Shown here piece by piece: positions 1 through 13,485 of a stretch of 64,000 nt of DNA. The notes beneath the pieces are model-generated. The model saw nothing but the letters and a program-made list of their open reading frames with translations, was not told the origin of the DNA and did not search any database. Where the stretch lies: assembly GCF_000213175.1 (NCBI RefSeq), contig NW_009799179.1, forward strand, positions 817,713 through 881,712, given 5' to 3'. How positions within the stretch are numbered: the stretch's first letter is position 1; every line of letters starts with the position of its first letter. The translations under genes were made by a program, and so were the position numbers. This stretch comes from Neurospora tetrasperma FGSC 2508. Its lineage: Eukaryota > Ascomycota > Sordariomycetes > Sordariales > Sordariaceae.

Positions 1-2681
1 GGCAGGAGAGGTCGGCGATCCAGATGGGTGTCGGAAGTAGTTCTTGATACCGTCCTGCGCGACCGCAGCAGGAGGAGGGGTTCGCGGTGACGACTTTAGG
101 GAAGACGTCTTTGGAATACCTGGAACAAGGTGGAGGCAAAGGTCCAAGGTTAGCAACCAGGATGCGAAAGGCCGTGGGAGAGTTGTAGCATGTGAATCAC
201 TACCTAGTCAGGTTGCCAGGAGTGGGAGGTTTCAGAATTTCAGAACTGACAGAGAATGTATACACATGGACTATGGAGACGGGGACGATGGGTTGACGGG
301 CTCGAGAGCTACAAAAAAAGTGGATGTATGGATTTAAGCTTACCTGGACGAGATCAGCGTGCAGACGAAGCCGGAGCCTGTCTGCCACCGATGCTCGATT
401 TTATTTTTTGTTGTATTTCAGTTTGCGTCAACACCACAGGGTCGTGACGTTGATATTCCCTTTCCCCCTCGTTACCACTGTCCCACGCGGTAACGGTCTG
501 TATGTAAGTAAAGCTGTCGACAAATGGCGAGACCAGGAGAAAAAAAAAAAAGATGGAGTACCAGAAGAGCCAAAAGGGGCAATTAGGAAGTTTAGAGGTA
601 GAAGACTGGACAGAAGGAAAATAAAAAGTCGGTAACGAACTAACTACGGGGTCGTCCCAAAGTCAACAAATGAGCGAAGAGAAGAAGAAGAAGAAGAAGG
701 GGTGAAGGCAACAACGGTTCTGGACGGGAGTTCCGAACGCATCGAGGGGGCTCTGTTGCTCTGTTTTTTTCCTTGTTCTTTCACCGCTGCGAATTGGAGG
801 CTCTTGACTTTTCAGAGAAGGCCCGGTAAGTGGGTTGTATAGTGTTGTAGAGCGGGAGGTGTAGAGGTAGAGGTAGTTGACTTTTCTGAAACACTCAAAG
901 ACGCGCAAAGTATCGGCTGTGGATGGAGCGTTTGTCGACGCGTTTTCCACGACTGGACTCTGAGGATTCCGTTTCCGACGCAGGGTGTGCAGTGGTGAGT
1001 GGTAGGAGGAGGACAGTGGGCGAACCGAGGACCGAGAGCGGGATGGATCGATGGAGGGAGAAAGGTTGCTTGGTTGACAGTTGAGGTTGGTGTGGTTCGT
1101 TGCAGATGATGGAGGTTGTTGCGCCCACCTGATGCTGCAGCTGAGGTGCTGCTGCAGGTGATGAGTACTAGCTACCTCCAGAGGTAGACTTGCCTTGGAG
1201 GTTGGGTGGGACCTCAGCTGTTAACACACTACACTACACTACACTACACGGCAGTGGTGACTGAGTGCCTCTGTCGCCAATCTACCTAACAGTTCCTTAC
1301 CCTACCTATTTTTCCCTTGACCGCCCGCTGCCGTGGGATTTGTTTCTTCTCTTTCCCAGCCGTCGTTCTCACCATCCGTCCCGTCTTCTGTCCCTTTTTG
1401 CGCAGCAATCACCCTCGCCGAGTCCATCAATGGTCCCTGATTGCCCCACATTGTCCGCCGAACACCATCGTGCGATTCGACAGATGGCGAGTACAAAGCG
1501 GGGAGAAACGGGCTTCTGTATCCACGCTGCCAAGGCCAGCCGCCCACACAGCGAGCCCTTCACAATCTTGAGCCGCATTGGCCAAAAAACCCTTGTCACA
1601 AGGCGGTCGCCAAGTACCTCTTAACTGTTGACTGTGCTACCCGCGCTTGCATAGAACATTTCCATTTCTCCTCCCGTTCAGTTCCATCCTTCGCTTCGAC
1701 TCCCCGTAGCCGTCCGTACTTCTTCACTTGCCTGTGTTGTTTTTACATGAAGTATACTTGCCATTTCCCCATTTCCTTTTTTGGGGATGAATCCTTTGCG
1801 TTGTCGGATTACACTGCAGCAGCAAAACACCACGATGAGGCTCTGTCCAAACTGAAACTCACATCGTCCATTCAGGAACACGTCCAGCGGGAAAAAGGGG
1901 CAAGCCACGGGCACGACGGGTTTCTCCACGACGACGAGTAAGAAGAGAGGCTGCTGCATCACCACTGCATGGCTACACCACACGTGCTGGCATCAACCCG
2001 GATCAAATGGCCTCCCGCACCACCAAGGGCCCACCAACTGGCAGAGCCATGCAGCGATACCCAAGGAGGCCGGAACACACGGGTCCCCAAGATCTGGTTC
2101 GCATGTGGAGTGCTGGAACTGGTTGGCCTTGTGAAGCAAAACACTTTGTTGGAATGTTGATGTTTCAAATCTACCAACTTGTCCAAGTCAGCCATTGGCT
2201 GTGGAATGGAACTTGATGAAAAGAAAGCTCATTGTCTCTTCGGCATCATCCGGATCTCCAGAGCGGGAAACCCGATCGATCGTTCGTTGCCGTGAGCAAG
2301 GAACGGACGAGAAGGAAAAAAAGGCACGCCGCTTGCTGCAGGTCGCTGATACCACTTGTACCATTCAGTCCACTGACGCAGCGACGCCATGGGTACTGCC
2401 TATCAAGGTTCTTGCGACTTGGTTGCCAACCTAGTCTTTCGACACCTCTGTCCTCGCAAACACTCAAATGTCAACATATGGACGAGCCCAAATTCTAAAA
2501 GAAGGTCAAGATGAAACGGACAACTTAACCCTTCCAGCGGATGGCTCACCCGGGCGCTTCCATGTCAATCTTGATTCGATATCGAAAAATGATGCCCCAA
2601 GGTTCCCGTGATTCCTCAACACGAACGCCCATCATCGTCATCACCAATCTGAACGAAAGCCAATGTCTGGAGCCACATACT
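1..2681. other. Intergenic, no gene recognised
   Basis: No reading frame here has a recognisable domain, and the longest frames are short and low in coding character. Simple-sequence tracts are present: a short GAA run near 676-700 and an ACACT pentamer run at 1224-1249. The left edge may hold the end of a gene outside the window, but I cannot show it. Confidence 0.5.
1224..1249. repeat. ACACT pentanucleotide repeat
   Basis: About five tandem ACACT units are visible. The same pentamer forms a longer array at 26846-26888 and short runs near 6920 and 25635. Confidence 0.8.
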
Positions 2682-3462
2682 CTACACATCACAGAAAATA
2701 TCATGCGTCGCATTCGACACCACCAGCGTCGGTCCCGGCTTGACCGCGAAGCTCGTTTCCGTCGCCGACTCTATCGAGTTCATGCATTGTTCTAAAAGAG
2801 TCATATGTTAACAAGCGGGCATCGCATAGGAATAATCATCAGGGACTACTTTGATCCTAAAGAGCCACTCTTCTTCACTCTTTGGAAAACAAACCTCAGA
2901 AGAAAAAAAAAACACACTAGTAGCAAATCACTGACCTCGTTGCTTATCACAATCACTAACCCCAAAACTCGTCTTCTTGTTCTCATCATTCGCCGTATCC
3001 GCGCAGGCATTCTTTTGGTTGTCGCAGACGCGGCTGGCTGCTGTTGCAAAGTCAGGCTGAAATAGTACATCGTCAGTACTCGATACAAGTAAAATGTAGC
3101 ATGGTAAACGCTCGGCTATATCCTGGCCCTGAAGCTGCAAGGGAACAGACAAAGAAAGAGAAAAGACTCACAAAGGTTTCACCATTTACTTCAAATGGCC
3201 TTGAAGGGTTCCCCGAAAAGACTATCGGCTGCGGTGATGCTTCGCCGAGGAAGTTGGCTGTGTGGAAGAAGGAGTCGAGCTCCTGGCCTGTTGACACTTG
3301 TCGCGGGAGGTTGAAGGCGAAGTCAAGTTCTGCGTGGAGAGTGTCTTCGAGGGTGGGTGAGTCTGGTGAGGCGGCAAAGACTGTTGCGTAGCTGGAGAGG
3401 ACGAGGAAGAGGATCGCCGTCGTCGTTGTTGTCGTTCGAAGATGCTGAGTGGGCTTCTTCAT
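2682..3462 (-). CDS. Small secreted cysteine-containing protein, three exons
   Basis: The model is complement of 2682-2791, 2936-3056 and 3172-3462, giving about 173 residues. The start at 3462 places a hydrophobic signal peptide (about residues 1-31) at the N terminus; a Thr run precedes the hydrophobic core. The introns (3057-3171 and 2792-2935) have GTGAGT and GTCAGT donors and pyrimidine-rich CAG/TAG acceptors, and both keep frame. Joined, they give a conserved-looking core: SRPFEVNGETF runs into PDFATAASRVCDNQKNAC, then VSDCDKQREQC. From memory, this arrangement (NG-TF, CD-Q--AC, DCD-Q--QC) recurs in a family of small secreted fungal proteins of unknown role. The mature protein has four spaced cysteines plus one close to the C terminus. 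Function is unknown; a wall-associated or extracellular protein is likely. No operon-like partner is seen. Confidence 0.7.
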
Positions 3463-5011
3463 GATGGATCGGTGCTTCAAGTCGGACTCCGCGACTTGGA
3501 ACTTGTACTCGGACTTCTGGTCAAAGTCGAGGCAGGTTACTCGGTGTTCTCCCCAGGCGATTCGGCTCGTAGTGCTCGTCGTCTCGTCTCGTCCTTGCCA
3601 GTAGTATTGTGCGCCGAGATGTCGCAAGGTGTTGTTAACCCCAATGATTCCACTCGAAGAAAAAGCCCGGAAAACAACTCAAACAGGCAGCAAGCAGGTC
3701 CGAATTCGTCGCCGTCACAGCCCAGCTAAACTAAAGTCGTTCGTATTGGTGAAGATGATCTTTCAGAATAAACCCAGCGAACACACTCTCAGGACAAAGA
3801 AAGAAAGGAAAGAGTTCATCATTCTCAGGTTCAGAAGCGCCCTCCAGCCAGTAGGTAGTTCGGGCAATGCTAAAGGCTGAAACAATCTTGAGACGAGGGT
3901 GCTGTCCATGGTTACAACGAACAATCCTTCCCATGCCTCCCTACCAATCTCGGCCCCGATCCGACCACCGACCGGAATGGAACCATACCAATATTTTTGT
4001 CATCTACATATGTAAAAAGCTAAGCCACCCACAAGGCATCAGAAACAAACAAAAAATAAGTAGGTGATCGACTAAAGAACTTGATGCGCATAAAAAGGTT
4101 TCTTTACATGGCGCACTGCACACGATGATCTACGTTCTATGTTCTAATATCGTATAAAGCGCCGACTGAGTGAGTGCAGTGACGATTGACTGACTTCCCT
4201 GGTCAACAACCATGGCCATCCACCCAGTCGAGGTTTTTCTTCCGAGCAAGTGAGTCGGCTACCTACACTAGATTGAGGAGTGTAACGGGGAGGTATCCGA
4301 TGTAGCATCCATCATCTCAGGGGCAGTTCTAAAAAAAAAAGGTTTGCTTATACCATAGGTACCTCTAACCCGTGATCTCTCGCCTTAGAACACCCACATC
4401 ATCAACTTGTTTAGAAATAGTACCTGGGAAACGCGGGGATCCAGAGCAAATTGAGGGAAATACGTAAGTTATGTAGATACCGAAGCTGTTCCGATTTCGA
4501 AAGAGAAAAGAGTGAATCTATTAATGTACATAAGTAGTTAAAGCTTTCGTTGACTCTCAACTGCCCATCTATGATAAGAAAGTACCTTCCATAGCATCGA
4601 CACGTCTTTCCTTCGCATTCCTTAGGTCTGCTTATGTCTAATGTATCTATCTGAGATTAGTTAATAACGAGGATGCCCTGGGGACCAACAGCCTGAAGTA
4701 CAATTACTTGTTTACGGAGGTGGTTCGCTAACGTCTGTCCGTTCCTCGAGTAAATTCGGGCTACTAATGAGTAAGTCTAGTCAAAGCATGATGATGGCGA
4801 GCAAGGAAGAAGGCTCTGGGGAAAGCCTTCTGTCAGACAGGCGTGGGGTTCCATGTTCTTCGTGTCTATCCAGCCCAGCAAGTTGTAATATCGTTGGCTG
4901 ATAGTGTATCACGAAAGCAATTGAGGTCATTTCGACTAAACTGTCTTCACGCGGAATGTGGGTTTGTTGGAACGGTTATATGATTTGGAAATATCTTTCC
5001 TTCTATCCATT

Positions 5012-5047
<36 letters not shown>

Positions 5048-5550
5048 TCTCTGCTTGCTTGCTTGCCTGCTCTGCTATGACTTTTCCACCCTTTCAAATT
5101 TCGTTATCTTTTCGTGATATGGGAGTGTAATGAGTGTGTGTACGTAGAGAAACGTAGTGTACATCAATTTTGTGTTGCATCTTCTCCTCCCCCAAACGCA
5201 TACCAAATAAATGCTCTGCCCACCACCGGTAGATTGCCACAACATATACATGTGAGCCCCCCAGGGTTCAAAACCAAGCAGAGCCGAGTCAGAAAGAAGA
5301 ATGTTGAGGCGATATGGCATTGCCACGTGTTTTGTAAGATCTAGAAAAACATTTTATGTGAAAGAAAATAAAAAAATGCAGGCTGCCGTAGCCGATAACA
5401 GGCAAACTCAGCGATGGCGACGACGGCGACGACTGAAAGACGCGGAAGGGGTATCTTGATCGCTGATGATTTGGTACGCTTTAGAAAGCGAAATGGAACA
5501 ACGCAAAAACTTCATATTTCTTTGTTTGGGGATATATCGCAAGATAAAAA
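3463..5550. other. Intergenic between two minus-strand genes
   Basis: I see no gene. The segment carries the promoter of the secreted-protein gene at its left and the 3' side of the Mid2-like gene at its right. It contains the tetranucleotide array near 5004-5046 and is somewhat AT-richer around 4000-5000 than the flanks. Confidence 0.5.
5004..5046. repeat. ATCC tetranucleotide repeat
   Basis: About ten imperfect tandem ATCC units, with one ccgtcc interruption near the right end. This is an ordinary microsatellite. Confidence 0.85.
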
Positions 5551-6423
5551 TTAGAAGTTTGACGCCTGGTTCACATGCGTCGGCGCATGATAGCTCTCCA
5601 GCGTGCTTTGGAAGGGGGTGCGTCCAACCATCGATCCTCCAACTTCGGGCTTGCCAGCATCATTGTAATCCATCAGATTGTCGGCCTCCTCGGACTGCTT
5701 CTTGCGGCCATAGATCCTCCAGCCAACGATGCCCAAGCCGGCCAAGATGATGGCTCCGCCGATACCGACAACGACGCCAATAACAGTGTTGCGGGTCTGG
5801 GACGACATGTCGCCGTCCTTGTTGTCCTGACCGGAGGCAAGGCTAGGAGACGGGGTCGAGGTAGTGAGGGCTTCGCTCGTCACGGTTGTCGCAACTCCCT
5901 GCTCGTTGGTGGTGGTGATGATTTGGGTGATGGTCTTGATGATGGGCTTGACAGACGTGCTGGACTTGGAGTTGTCATCGTCGTTGTTGGATGATCCACC
6001 GCTTCCGCCAGCCGAGGACGACGATGTTGTTGCTGCTTCCTTGGAAGAGGAAGCAACTTCGCCGTTAGGGTTCGCTGTTACTGTAGCCTGGTCGTTGTTG
6101 CTGGGTTTCGTGGTTGTCTGTGCTGGGGGTGACGTTGTAGTGGCAGCTGGCACCGAAACAGACTTGGACGTGGTGGTGGTCTCGGCTGGTGGGTCTGCGC
6201 TTGTTGTTGTGGTAGGAGCAGCCTTTGTTGATGTCGTCTCTGGGGTCGGTACCTCGACGCTCGTGTCCACGGGGAGGTCGGCGGAGGAGCTATCGCTGTC
6301 TGCTCTCCGCACCAGGGGACCGACATTGTTGTGGTGAGGGACATTGACGCCCTTGCGGATGTAGGAGGCCTCGGCGACACTTAGGGCCGAAAGGCCAACA
6401 AGAAGTAGGCGACTGAGCTGCAT
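5551..6423 (-). CDS. Ser/Thr-rich single-pass membrane protein, Mid2/WSC-like
   Basis: This is a single-exon protein of 290 residues starting at an ATG. It has an N-terminal signal peptide (about 1-19) and then some 190 residues very rich in Ser, Thr and Pro, expected to be heavily O-mannosylated. One transmembrane helix follows at about 212-239 with several small-residue (Gly) positions. A basic stop-transfer stretch RKK and a 50-residue cytoplasmic tail end the protein. This signal peptide, mucin-like stalk, TM and short tail layout is that of cell-wall stress sensors of the Mid2/Mtl type; no WSC cysteine domain is visible, so it is not a classical WSC protein. A role in sensing wall stress upstream of the cell-wall-integrity pathway is inferred from architecture only. 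Confidence 0.75.
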   Translation of the reverse strand: MQLSRLLLVGLSALSVAEASYIRKGVNVPHHNNVGPLVRRADSDSSSADLPVDTSVEVPTPETTSTKAAPTTTTSADPPAETTTTSKSVSVPAATTTSPPAQTTTKPSNNDQATVTANPNGEVASSSKEAATTSSSSAGGSGGSSNNDDDNSKSSTSVKPIIKTITQIITTTNEQGVATTVTSEALTTSTPSPSLASGQDNKDGDMSSQTRNTVIGVVVGIGGAIILAGLGIVGWRIYGRKKQSEEADNLMDYNDAGKPEVGGSMVGRTPFQSTLESYHAPTHVNQASNF

Positions 6424-9400
6424 TATGATGACACTGATGTGAAAGTGTTGATGTGGTGTTGATGGTTGATGGTATGCGTGGGAATCGTCGAACCCTTATG
6501 GGGAAGGGTTATTACACTGGCTCGACGCCCTCCAGTAGTCTGCTGGCTCGGTGAGAGGCCCGGGTGTGCACTAGGTGACGATCGGTTCTTGGGTTTAGCG
6601 CAGGCTAATTAGCTTCCCTTGGGCGCGGCGAATGTCGACCAGTCAACTAAACGAAGGCGGTTGCTCTCAGCGGGGAGAGTGTCGTCGGATATCGAGACTG
6701 GAAGTGGAAGTGTGAATAGGGTTAAGTTGCGAAATCGAACGAGGGAAGTGCGCGCGGTTGGTGAAACGATTGTATGGGTTAGGATCCCTTTTATTTGAAA
6801 GTGTAATTATGATGACAATAGAAGCGAGGGAAAGGGAAGAAAATAGGAAAGTGGGTGGAAAAAGGGAAACGAGAGACTAGATCGATAGAAATGGTGGAAG
6901 GGTGGGTGGGTGGGACGGCTACACTACACTATGGTAGAATTTTGAACGAGCGGGAAAAGAGCGCGGCGTGATCTCTGCATCCCATCATTTCCTTGCAATG
7001 ACGGGAGTGAGGCATTCGTTCATTCAGGTCACGAAGACAAGTGGACGGGCGACGGGGACAACACACCTTCAACCTCCAACGCTGGAAGGAACGGAGGGTC
7101 GGGTACAAAAGAGTGGACACGGTGGGCACCAAGCGGTAGGGCACTGTGGGTTTGATATCCACAGACCCCGAAGTCCTGCAGGATGCAAACACTTGGCGCC
7201 CCAAGATGGGACGACAAGCACTGTCAGCCATGGTCAGCCATGGTCAGCCACCCGTCCGAAAAAATGCCGACAGGCTGGCAACGACCGGCAGAGACTGCCA
7301 ACTGGCCCCGCGTGGCCTCGTATTGCGGCCTGGGCGTGCCGGGACAGGCCCTTAATTTGGCGCACCCAGCGCCCATCCGCTGACCCCGATTCGAGATGGA
7401 ACGAACCATTGGTATAACGGATCTCTTTGTCTCTGTCCCTGTGGGCCCAGCGCCTGAGTCTGCAAGATTTTATAAATAAAAACTCCGACTCCAGCGGTCG
7501 AATGTCTTGCCTGGCTGAGTGTTGATTGACAAGGACGGCGTCTAATGTACGTTGACGGACTGTTGCATTCTTTCCAACTGAGTTTGATCAAACCAACAAG
7601 CCGGCCCATTTGCAAAGACGCCACCGTGTTTGGGAAGGCGAGATGAACCATATCAAGTTGAATGAAGTGGCCTGCCTGTGCTCTGTGCGTCTCCATGCAT
7701 CATCTGTGATGAATTATGCAACGGGACGGACGGGATGCGCTAGCCAAAATGGCATGCATAACGGTTTTTGATATCAAACTGAAGCCTGCACAACCGTCAT
7801 CCCAACCCAACCTTTACCCCCGTCTTCAAGACACCATCTTTTGCCCTCGTTATCGCACTCTCGTCATCGCAAACCACCGACGTTCTGGTTGAGTGCCCTG
7901 CATATTGTTAGCATGACTCCATTTCCACTTCCACTCAAGACAGCCCGGACGGGGCAGGTGACATGGAGAGAATTTGAGGAGATCCATCGCCAAGACTCTT
8001 GAGAAGCTGAGAAAATCGGGCAAGGTTGCCAAGCCCGTACCTTGAAAATTGGCCAGAGGATTTCTGCAATCTCGAGGGAATGAAATGCGCTTCGATACCT
8101 ACAGCATTCGACACCACTCGAATCGCCCTCTGCCTCGGCTACCAGCTTGTCTCCTCTCCCATGAAACAAAATCATCAACGTTCCCCAGATTGCAATGTGT
8201 CATGAGGGGTTGCTAGCGACGGGGAAACACAGACGAGCGAGGAGCGAGCAATGAGCCAAATCGCCAACAAGTGGAGGGCAAGGCAGTCCGAGATCTGAAG
8301 GGTCCCCCGATGTAACCTTCACCTCAGTCCGCACCGGTGTCCCGGCCTTGGAGATAATTTCGCCACAACCAACCAAACCGACCTCCCCTCCAAGTCCTGG
8401 TGCAACCTCCACGACAGATTCAAGAACCTTCTCCCCTGGCGCCTATGTTGGTTCAGTTAAGTTACATGTATACCAAACAGCGTCTGGCGAGCTTTGCAGC
8501 AGAGCATGTTAAGGCAACTAAGATGATGTAACATGCCATCATCCCTTCTGACGCCTAACCAAAAAAAAAGACAACAGCATTATCCCAAAGCCGGGAATGC
8601 CTTCAAAACCCGAGATCTTCATCAGATCTGCCTCGCGCCTCGCGGACGCGTATAAGGAGAAGTATGAACAAGTTTCTTTCCATCTCCATTGTTTCGAGAA
8701 TGCGCAAACCAACCACTCAACTCCCCCCCTCGTGCGGCTCCCAGGGATTTGCCCGTTTATCCCTCCCCACTTTGGCGTTTCAACACCAAAGTGCGTTCCC
8801 GACGATGAAACATTGAAACATTGGAGGAACGAGAGAATGTTGTCAGACGTGATACCGCGCCTATTGTGAAGATCACTTGTCTCAGGTCGACGGCTTCTAC
8901 CCGCGTCTAGATGTTGTGAAAAGAGCACCGATTCGAGAGAGGGAACATGCTGCTTGACATTGATTGATAGTCAATTGTCTAAGTTGATGCATGCCTGCGC
9001 TGCGCAACATTTCCAGCAGCTGCCCTCTTATATTTCGATGTTATGGAATCCCCAGGTAATATTTGGTGCATTACTCATGGGACGCGTCATTCGAGAGTGT
9101 AGAGGTAATAAGGTGTGCATCTTCCCATATTCCCCTTGCCGACTTCAAAGGGAGTCTGATGGTTTGCAGTATGGCCAACATCATACGAGTCATTCGCAAA
9201 CAAATATCCCGCAGGCGCCGCACATCAGCTCGCTTAATATCTCTTGTGATAGTGTCTCCTTTTCTCTTTCTCTTTCTCGGGGACCATCTGGTGCCACGTC
9301 CTTGGTCGAAGCTCCTCTGTTGAATAGTTGGAGCCGCGATCTTCACAATTACCAAGCGCTCTTGTGTCACGGTGAACAATAGTGAGGAAAAGGCCAACCG

Positions 9401-12400
9401 ATCTTGATGATTGGACATCTGGCCTAGAAAAGGGACGTTCAACGAATGATATACAACTTCAGTTATTATTCCTGGAAGCTAGTACTCACTCCCGCCTCGA
9501 GTCTGGAGACGGTATTGGAGTTACATGGAGGCCCGACAACGGATTGCCTAAATCTCAGAGTCTAGGCAGGAACCAGTGAACAGATCGGTATAACATGAAA
9601 GCGGGAACACAGAGCATCCTTGCGATAATTTTTGGCAAGTCCAGACAAGCCTCGCTTTCCCGCTCTATCCCCAGGATTTCACAGAAAGGGTCGGTCAGTT
9701 GGGTTCGAAAAGTAGAAGGGAGTCTGTACCGACTCAAAGCATTTACATCTGCAGAAAGATCATGATGCAAGCCACAAAAACATCTCGTTCAAAAGGCAGT
9801 ACCATAAAGGAGCCTTCATCTCTCGTTCTTTCATGCTTACCTTTTGTGTTTAGATCCATAAACGATGGTTGCGCATTCCCAAACTGTCTTTCGTGCTTCG
9901 AGTCTTAACTGCGATCATGCATCCCATTACACCCAGATCATTTCATTAGTTCGAACTGTCCAAGCCATTCCAACCCAGCTCGCAACATCTGGCTGTCAGC
10001 GAAAAATGAGACCAAGCTTATTGAATCGATAATATGGTTTAGTCTCCCTTGAGGAGCCTGGAAATGGAAGATATACCGACATGCCTGACTCCTTCCCAGA
10101 GGACTGTTTTCAGTACCAGTTCAACAACAGCACGGCAATCACGTCTTGCGCTCTTGCCCTCCGCTACCTCTATCTACACTTATTTGCCTCCTTCTAATTT
10201 ACAAGCCTCCCTTCCGCAGTTTCCGTCTCAGATCTGGTGAAACTAAAGTCCGAACTCATCACCACTGAGACAATCGATCTAAGTCACCAATGTACGTGTT
10301 GCATACATTTATGCATGTTTCGCCACGAACAGACTATGCTCTCCGGTACCTATGAACTGCGTCGATAACGACATGAACCTCATTGGCTACCTGAACTTGG
10401 GTACCTGTTAACTGTCTGATGTTCAAGACAGGTCCGTGATGTGAAGAAATAGGAGGTACAATGCCTCAGAGGTGTCCGGAAGACGAAGTACCTCTACATT
10501 TCTCTGCATAAAGCGCCTCATAGATTACATCTTTCAAAAGTCCGTCGAAGACACATCCTGCTTTGTAGGATTATACCATAGTCTCCTTTCTCTTAGTGAG
10601 TCAGTTTGGCAGAGCTCTTCTGGCTAATGTGCCGAGCCAGTTGAAAGAAAAATTCTACTTTTCAAAGTTCCTCCCTCCCAGTGCTTTTCATTGCGATCCG
10701 TATGTGACCTTGGGGCTGGATATGCCCTCAACTCCAGCCTTCCATCTCCAGACCATTTAGCTGCAACTGGCACCCCTTTTACTTTTCGACTCATAAACAA
10801 AAACCATCGATCATGCATTCAGTTTTACCTTCTGTCTGCTTTCTGATCCCTCTCGGATTCAGCCACCCTTCGTTAGGTCCCAAGAGATGATATCTGCACA
10901 AGACATCTCCACGCGCGTCTCCTAAAATCATTCTACAACCCTGTCCTTCTTGCTAACTTTTGTGTAGACTCCCTTTCTTCACACATCATCGGATAGAACC
11001 TCTATCTGCTCTTTTGCAATTCACTACGAATCCAACGGCTTGTCATTTTCCTGGAGCCCTACCGACAAGTCACGTTGGTAAACACGAACCATGATCGACC
11101 TAAAACATTGAACCACGAAGCCCGATGAAGAGTCCAACTCAACCGTAACCAAACGTCCAGCCTCTCTATTGAACGAGTTTGAACAGACCCTCAAACAACG
11201 GCAGGGATGCGCAAAAGACTCTCAAGCTTGTTGGAAGAAACCACTGGAGAGTCACCAGACGGTTAAAATGATCCTCAAAAGCAAATGGAAAACCCCCAGT
11301 GAGCGGAGGGTATTACCATATTCTAAAATGCATAACACCGAAGCAGATATAAAAATCGCCTCCATGTGGCACTTGGCTCTATGTACGATCATCTGCCGGG
11401 GCGGCGCATACTGTGGCTCAACTTTTCTGATGACGGAGCCATCCCGGAGCACCTGTCTGGAGAGATGGCGCACGAAGTAGTTGATACTCCAACGAATCAA
11501 TTAGTTGCTGATGGCTTGCCGATCTAGGATATGGTTCGACGAGTAACAAGTTGTTATCGTCCCGGTCGATTCGCTCGAATCACCTATCACTAGGTAGGTG
11601 AGAAACTTATATCATATCATCCCATTTAAAAATACGCTTTATTGTTGGCAATGTCCAACTGACCACCATGAGAGAAAATCAACAGTTCCAGGAGCAATAG
11701 GATCCCATGGAAGAAAACTCGAGGGTTCCGAGACAACATCCGTCTAAATGCAGATTTCCTCTACATGCTCACCTCAATTCAGATCAGGGGTGATCAAAGG
11801 ACAATATATGAGAGTATCTGCGAGCTCGTTAAAGAACCATCAAGCCGTTGGGTACACTGGGGGTGATATTGCAGAGATATGGCAATATTGATGGTCCTTG
11901 CCCGCTGCTCACAGCAAATTGTCGGCTCCTGAGGAGCTCGAGGTTTTTCTGGTGGGAATTTGCGGATCGGAAACAACACCCCTGGTAGTTTCATCGAGAA
12001 TGTTATCAACGGTATGAGGAAGGAGGTGGAAGAGATTGTGAAATGCGGTGAGAGTCGGGAGTGTAGAGGAAGTGAAGTCCGGTAAGTGTAATGATACTAC
12101 CTAGTATAGGGACAGCGATGACCAGACAGGCAGTTACGAGGGTAGTGATGAGGGCGAGGAGGGTGAAGAGGATCTAGAAGGCAGTGGGGATGATGGTTTA
12201 CCAATGTTGATACCAGGTACTGTTATGAATCGTGGGCATCAGCTGACAAAAGGAGAGCAATCGATGGATGTTAATTGACGGTGACTTTCTGATGGAGGTT
12301 GAATTCTCCTTCTTTCCATTATCTTGTTTTCCCCCCACAGCAAGCGCACAGCATATCTCGGGAAGGTGTAAATGCAACATACGTACCACACATCATCTTA

Positions 12401-13010
12401 GTTGCCCCTGCCCCTGTTCTTCTTCGTGTTACTCTGGAGAAGTTTGATGAAGTTAATTTGTTCATTCGTTGCGAGCAACCGACATCACCTCACTGGAGCA
12501 GCAAAACCCCCGAGTTGCTTACCTAGAGAAACTGAAGTAGTAAAGAGGCCAGCTCGGAAGCCATCTGCTCCTGCCCAGTTCGACCTATGAGGTGATGTAG
12601 CACACAGGCACTCCTACCCTCCTGAAAAGATGGAAGGAAGGCACATTTACCCTCCAAAACCCCATCCATTCCGTCCTTTCACATCTGCATGTGTGTTTTA
12701 CGAGGAAGCGTCTCTCGTCCCAGTGGTGCCCGTCACGTGGCTTTCCCTTGACTTGTTAAATCCTTCAGTTCTCTCTTGTTCTCTTACCGGAGACCAAAAC
12801 TTTCTCACTTTGCTGCTCTGAGTTCATTCCGCCATTTCATTCTAATTATCGTCTCGCTTCTTGGCCACAACAATCGTTAGTTGCATACATCACTCTATCA
12901 CTGCAACCTTTTACTTCTCAACTCCCGATTTTTACTGTCTTCCTATTGTCGGTGCAATAGCTACCCGTGCTGCCCTCTCTGTCATAATAGCCTTGCATCT
13001 TGTCGGCACG
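6424..13010. other. Gene-sparse interval, left part
   Basis: About 6.6 kb with no recognised gene. Immediately left is the promoter of the Mid2-like gene. Weak observations are a GGGTTA hexamer at 6720, a short tandem duplication near 7227-7250, and one exon-like frame on the minus strand at 8200-8442 (see findings). Other open frames are short, and several lack ATG starts. I see no transposon ends, no inverted repeats and no AT-rich RIP signature. Confidence 0.45.
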
Positions 13011-13485
13011 ATGGCTAAGGATCCGGAAGTCCATGCCACACAGCACTCGGTAGAGCACCGGATAAAACCGCTTAAGCCGCCAGACAAAGATATCGCGATT
13101 GGTTTGATCATTGTGTTAGTTTGTGGTTTCTTCTTGTTTTCATAGGTACATAGTCAAAAGTTTCGGGCATGGATACCCAGGATCATGACCTGGCCACGGA
13201 GAGCTACAGCCGGCGAGGAAAAGTAAGTCGATTTTTTGTCATGATTTTCTTTGTTGACTCCGATCGATACCTATCATATCTTGCTAGCACAAAGCTAACC
13301 AAGAATGCTTTCCCAGCAATGATAATATCGAGCTGAGAAACCTACCCCAGGCGGCGACGCCCACGAACGAAGACGGGAACGGAGACAGAGACATCGAGCC
13401 GAGAGCTCGGCCCCAGACGACGGCAACTCACGGAAATCCCGAACTCAGATACGAACGAAGACATGGGCACCGGAGATCTATCTAA
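13011..13485 (+). CDS. Possible small spliced gene of unknown function
   Basis: Low-confidence model. The best-supported part is an intron at 13223-13316 with a GTAAGT donor, GCTAAC branch site and TTTCCCAG acceptor. It joins a frame containing an ATG at 13185 to a 55-codon frame ending at 13485. The downstream exon contains two imperfect copies of a short motif (IELRNLPQ and IEPRARPQ). Upstream, the ATG at 13011 opens the same frame, interrupted by one TAG at 13143-13145. That TAG sits at the end of a pyrimidine-rich tract resembling an intron acceptor, so an in-frame phase-0 intron from a weak GTAGAG donor at 13050 is possible. The product would be about 80-100 residues or, from 13185, 68 residues. 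I recognise no family. Confidence 0.28.
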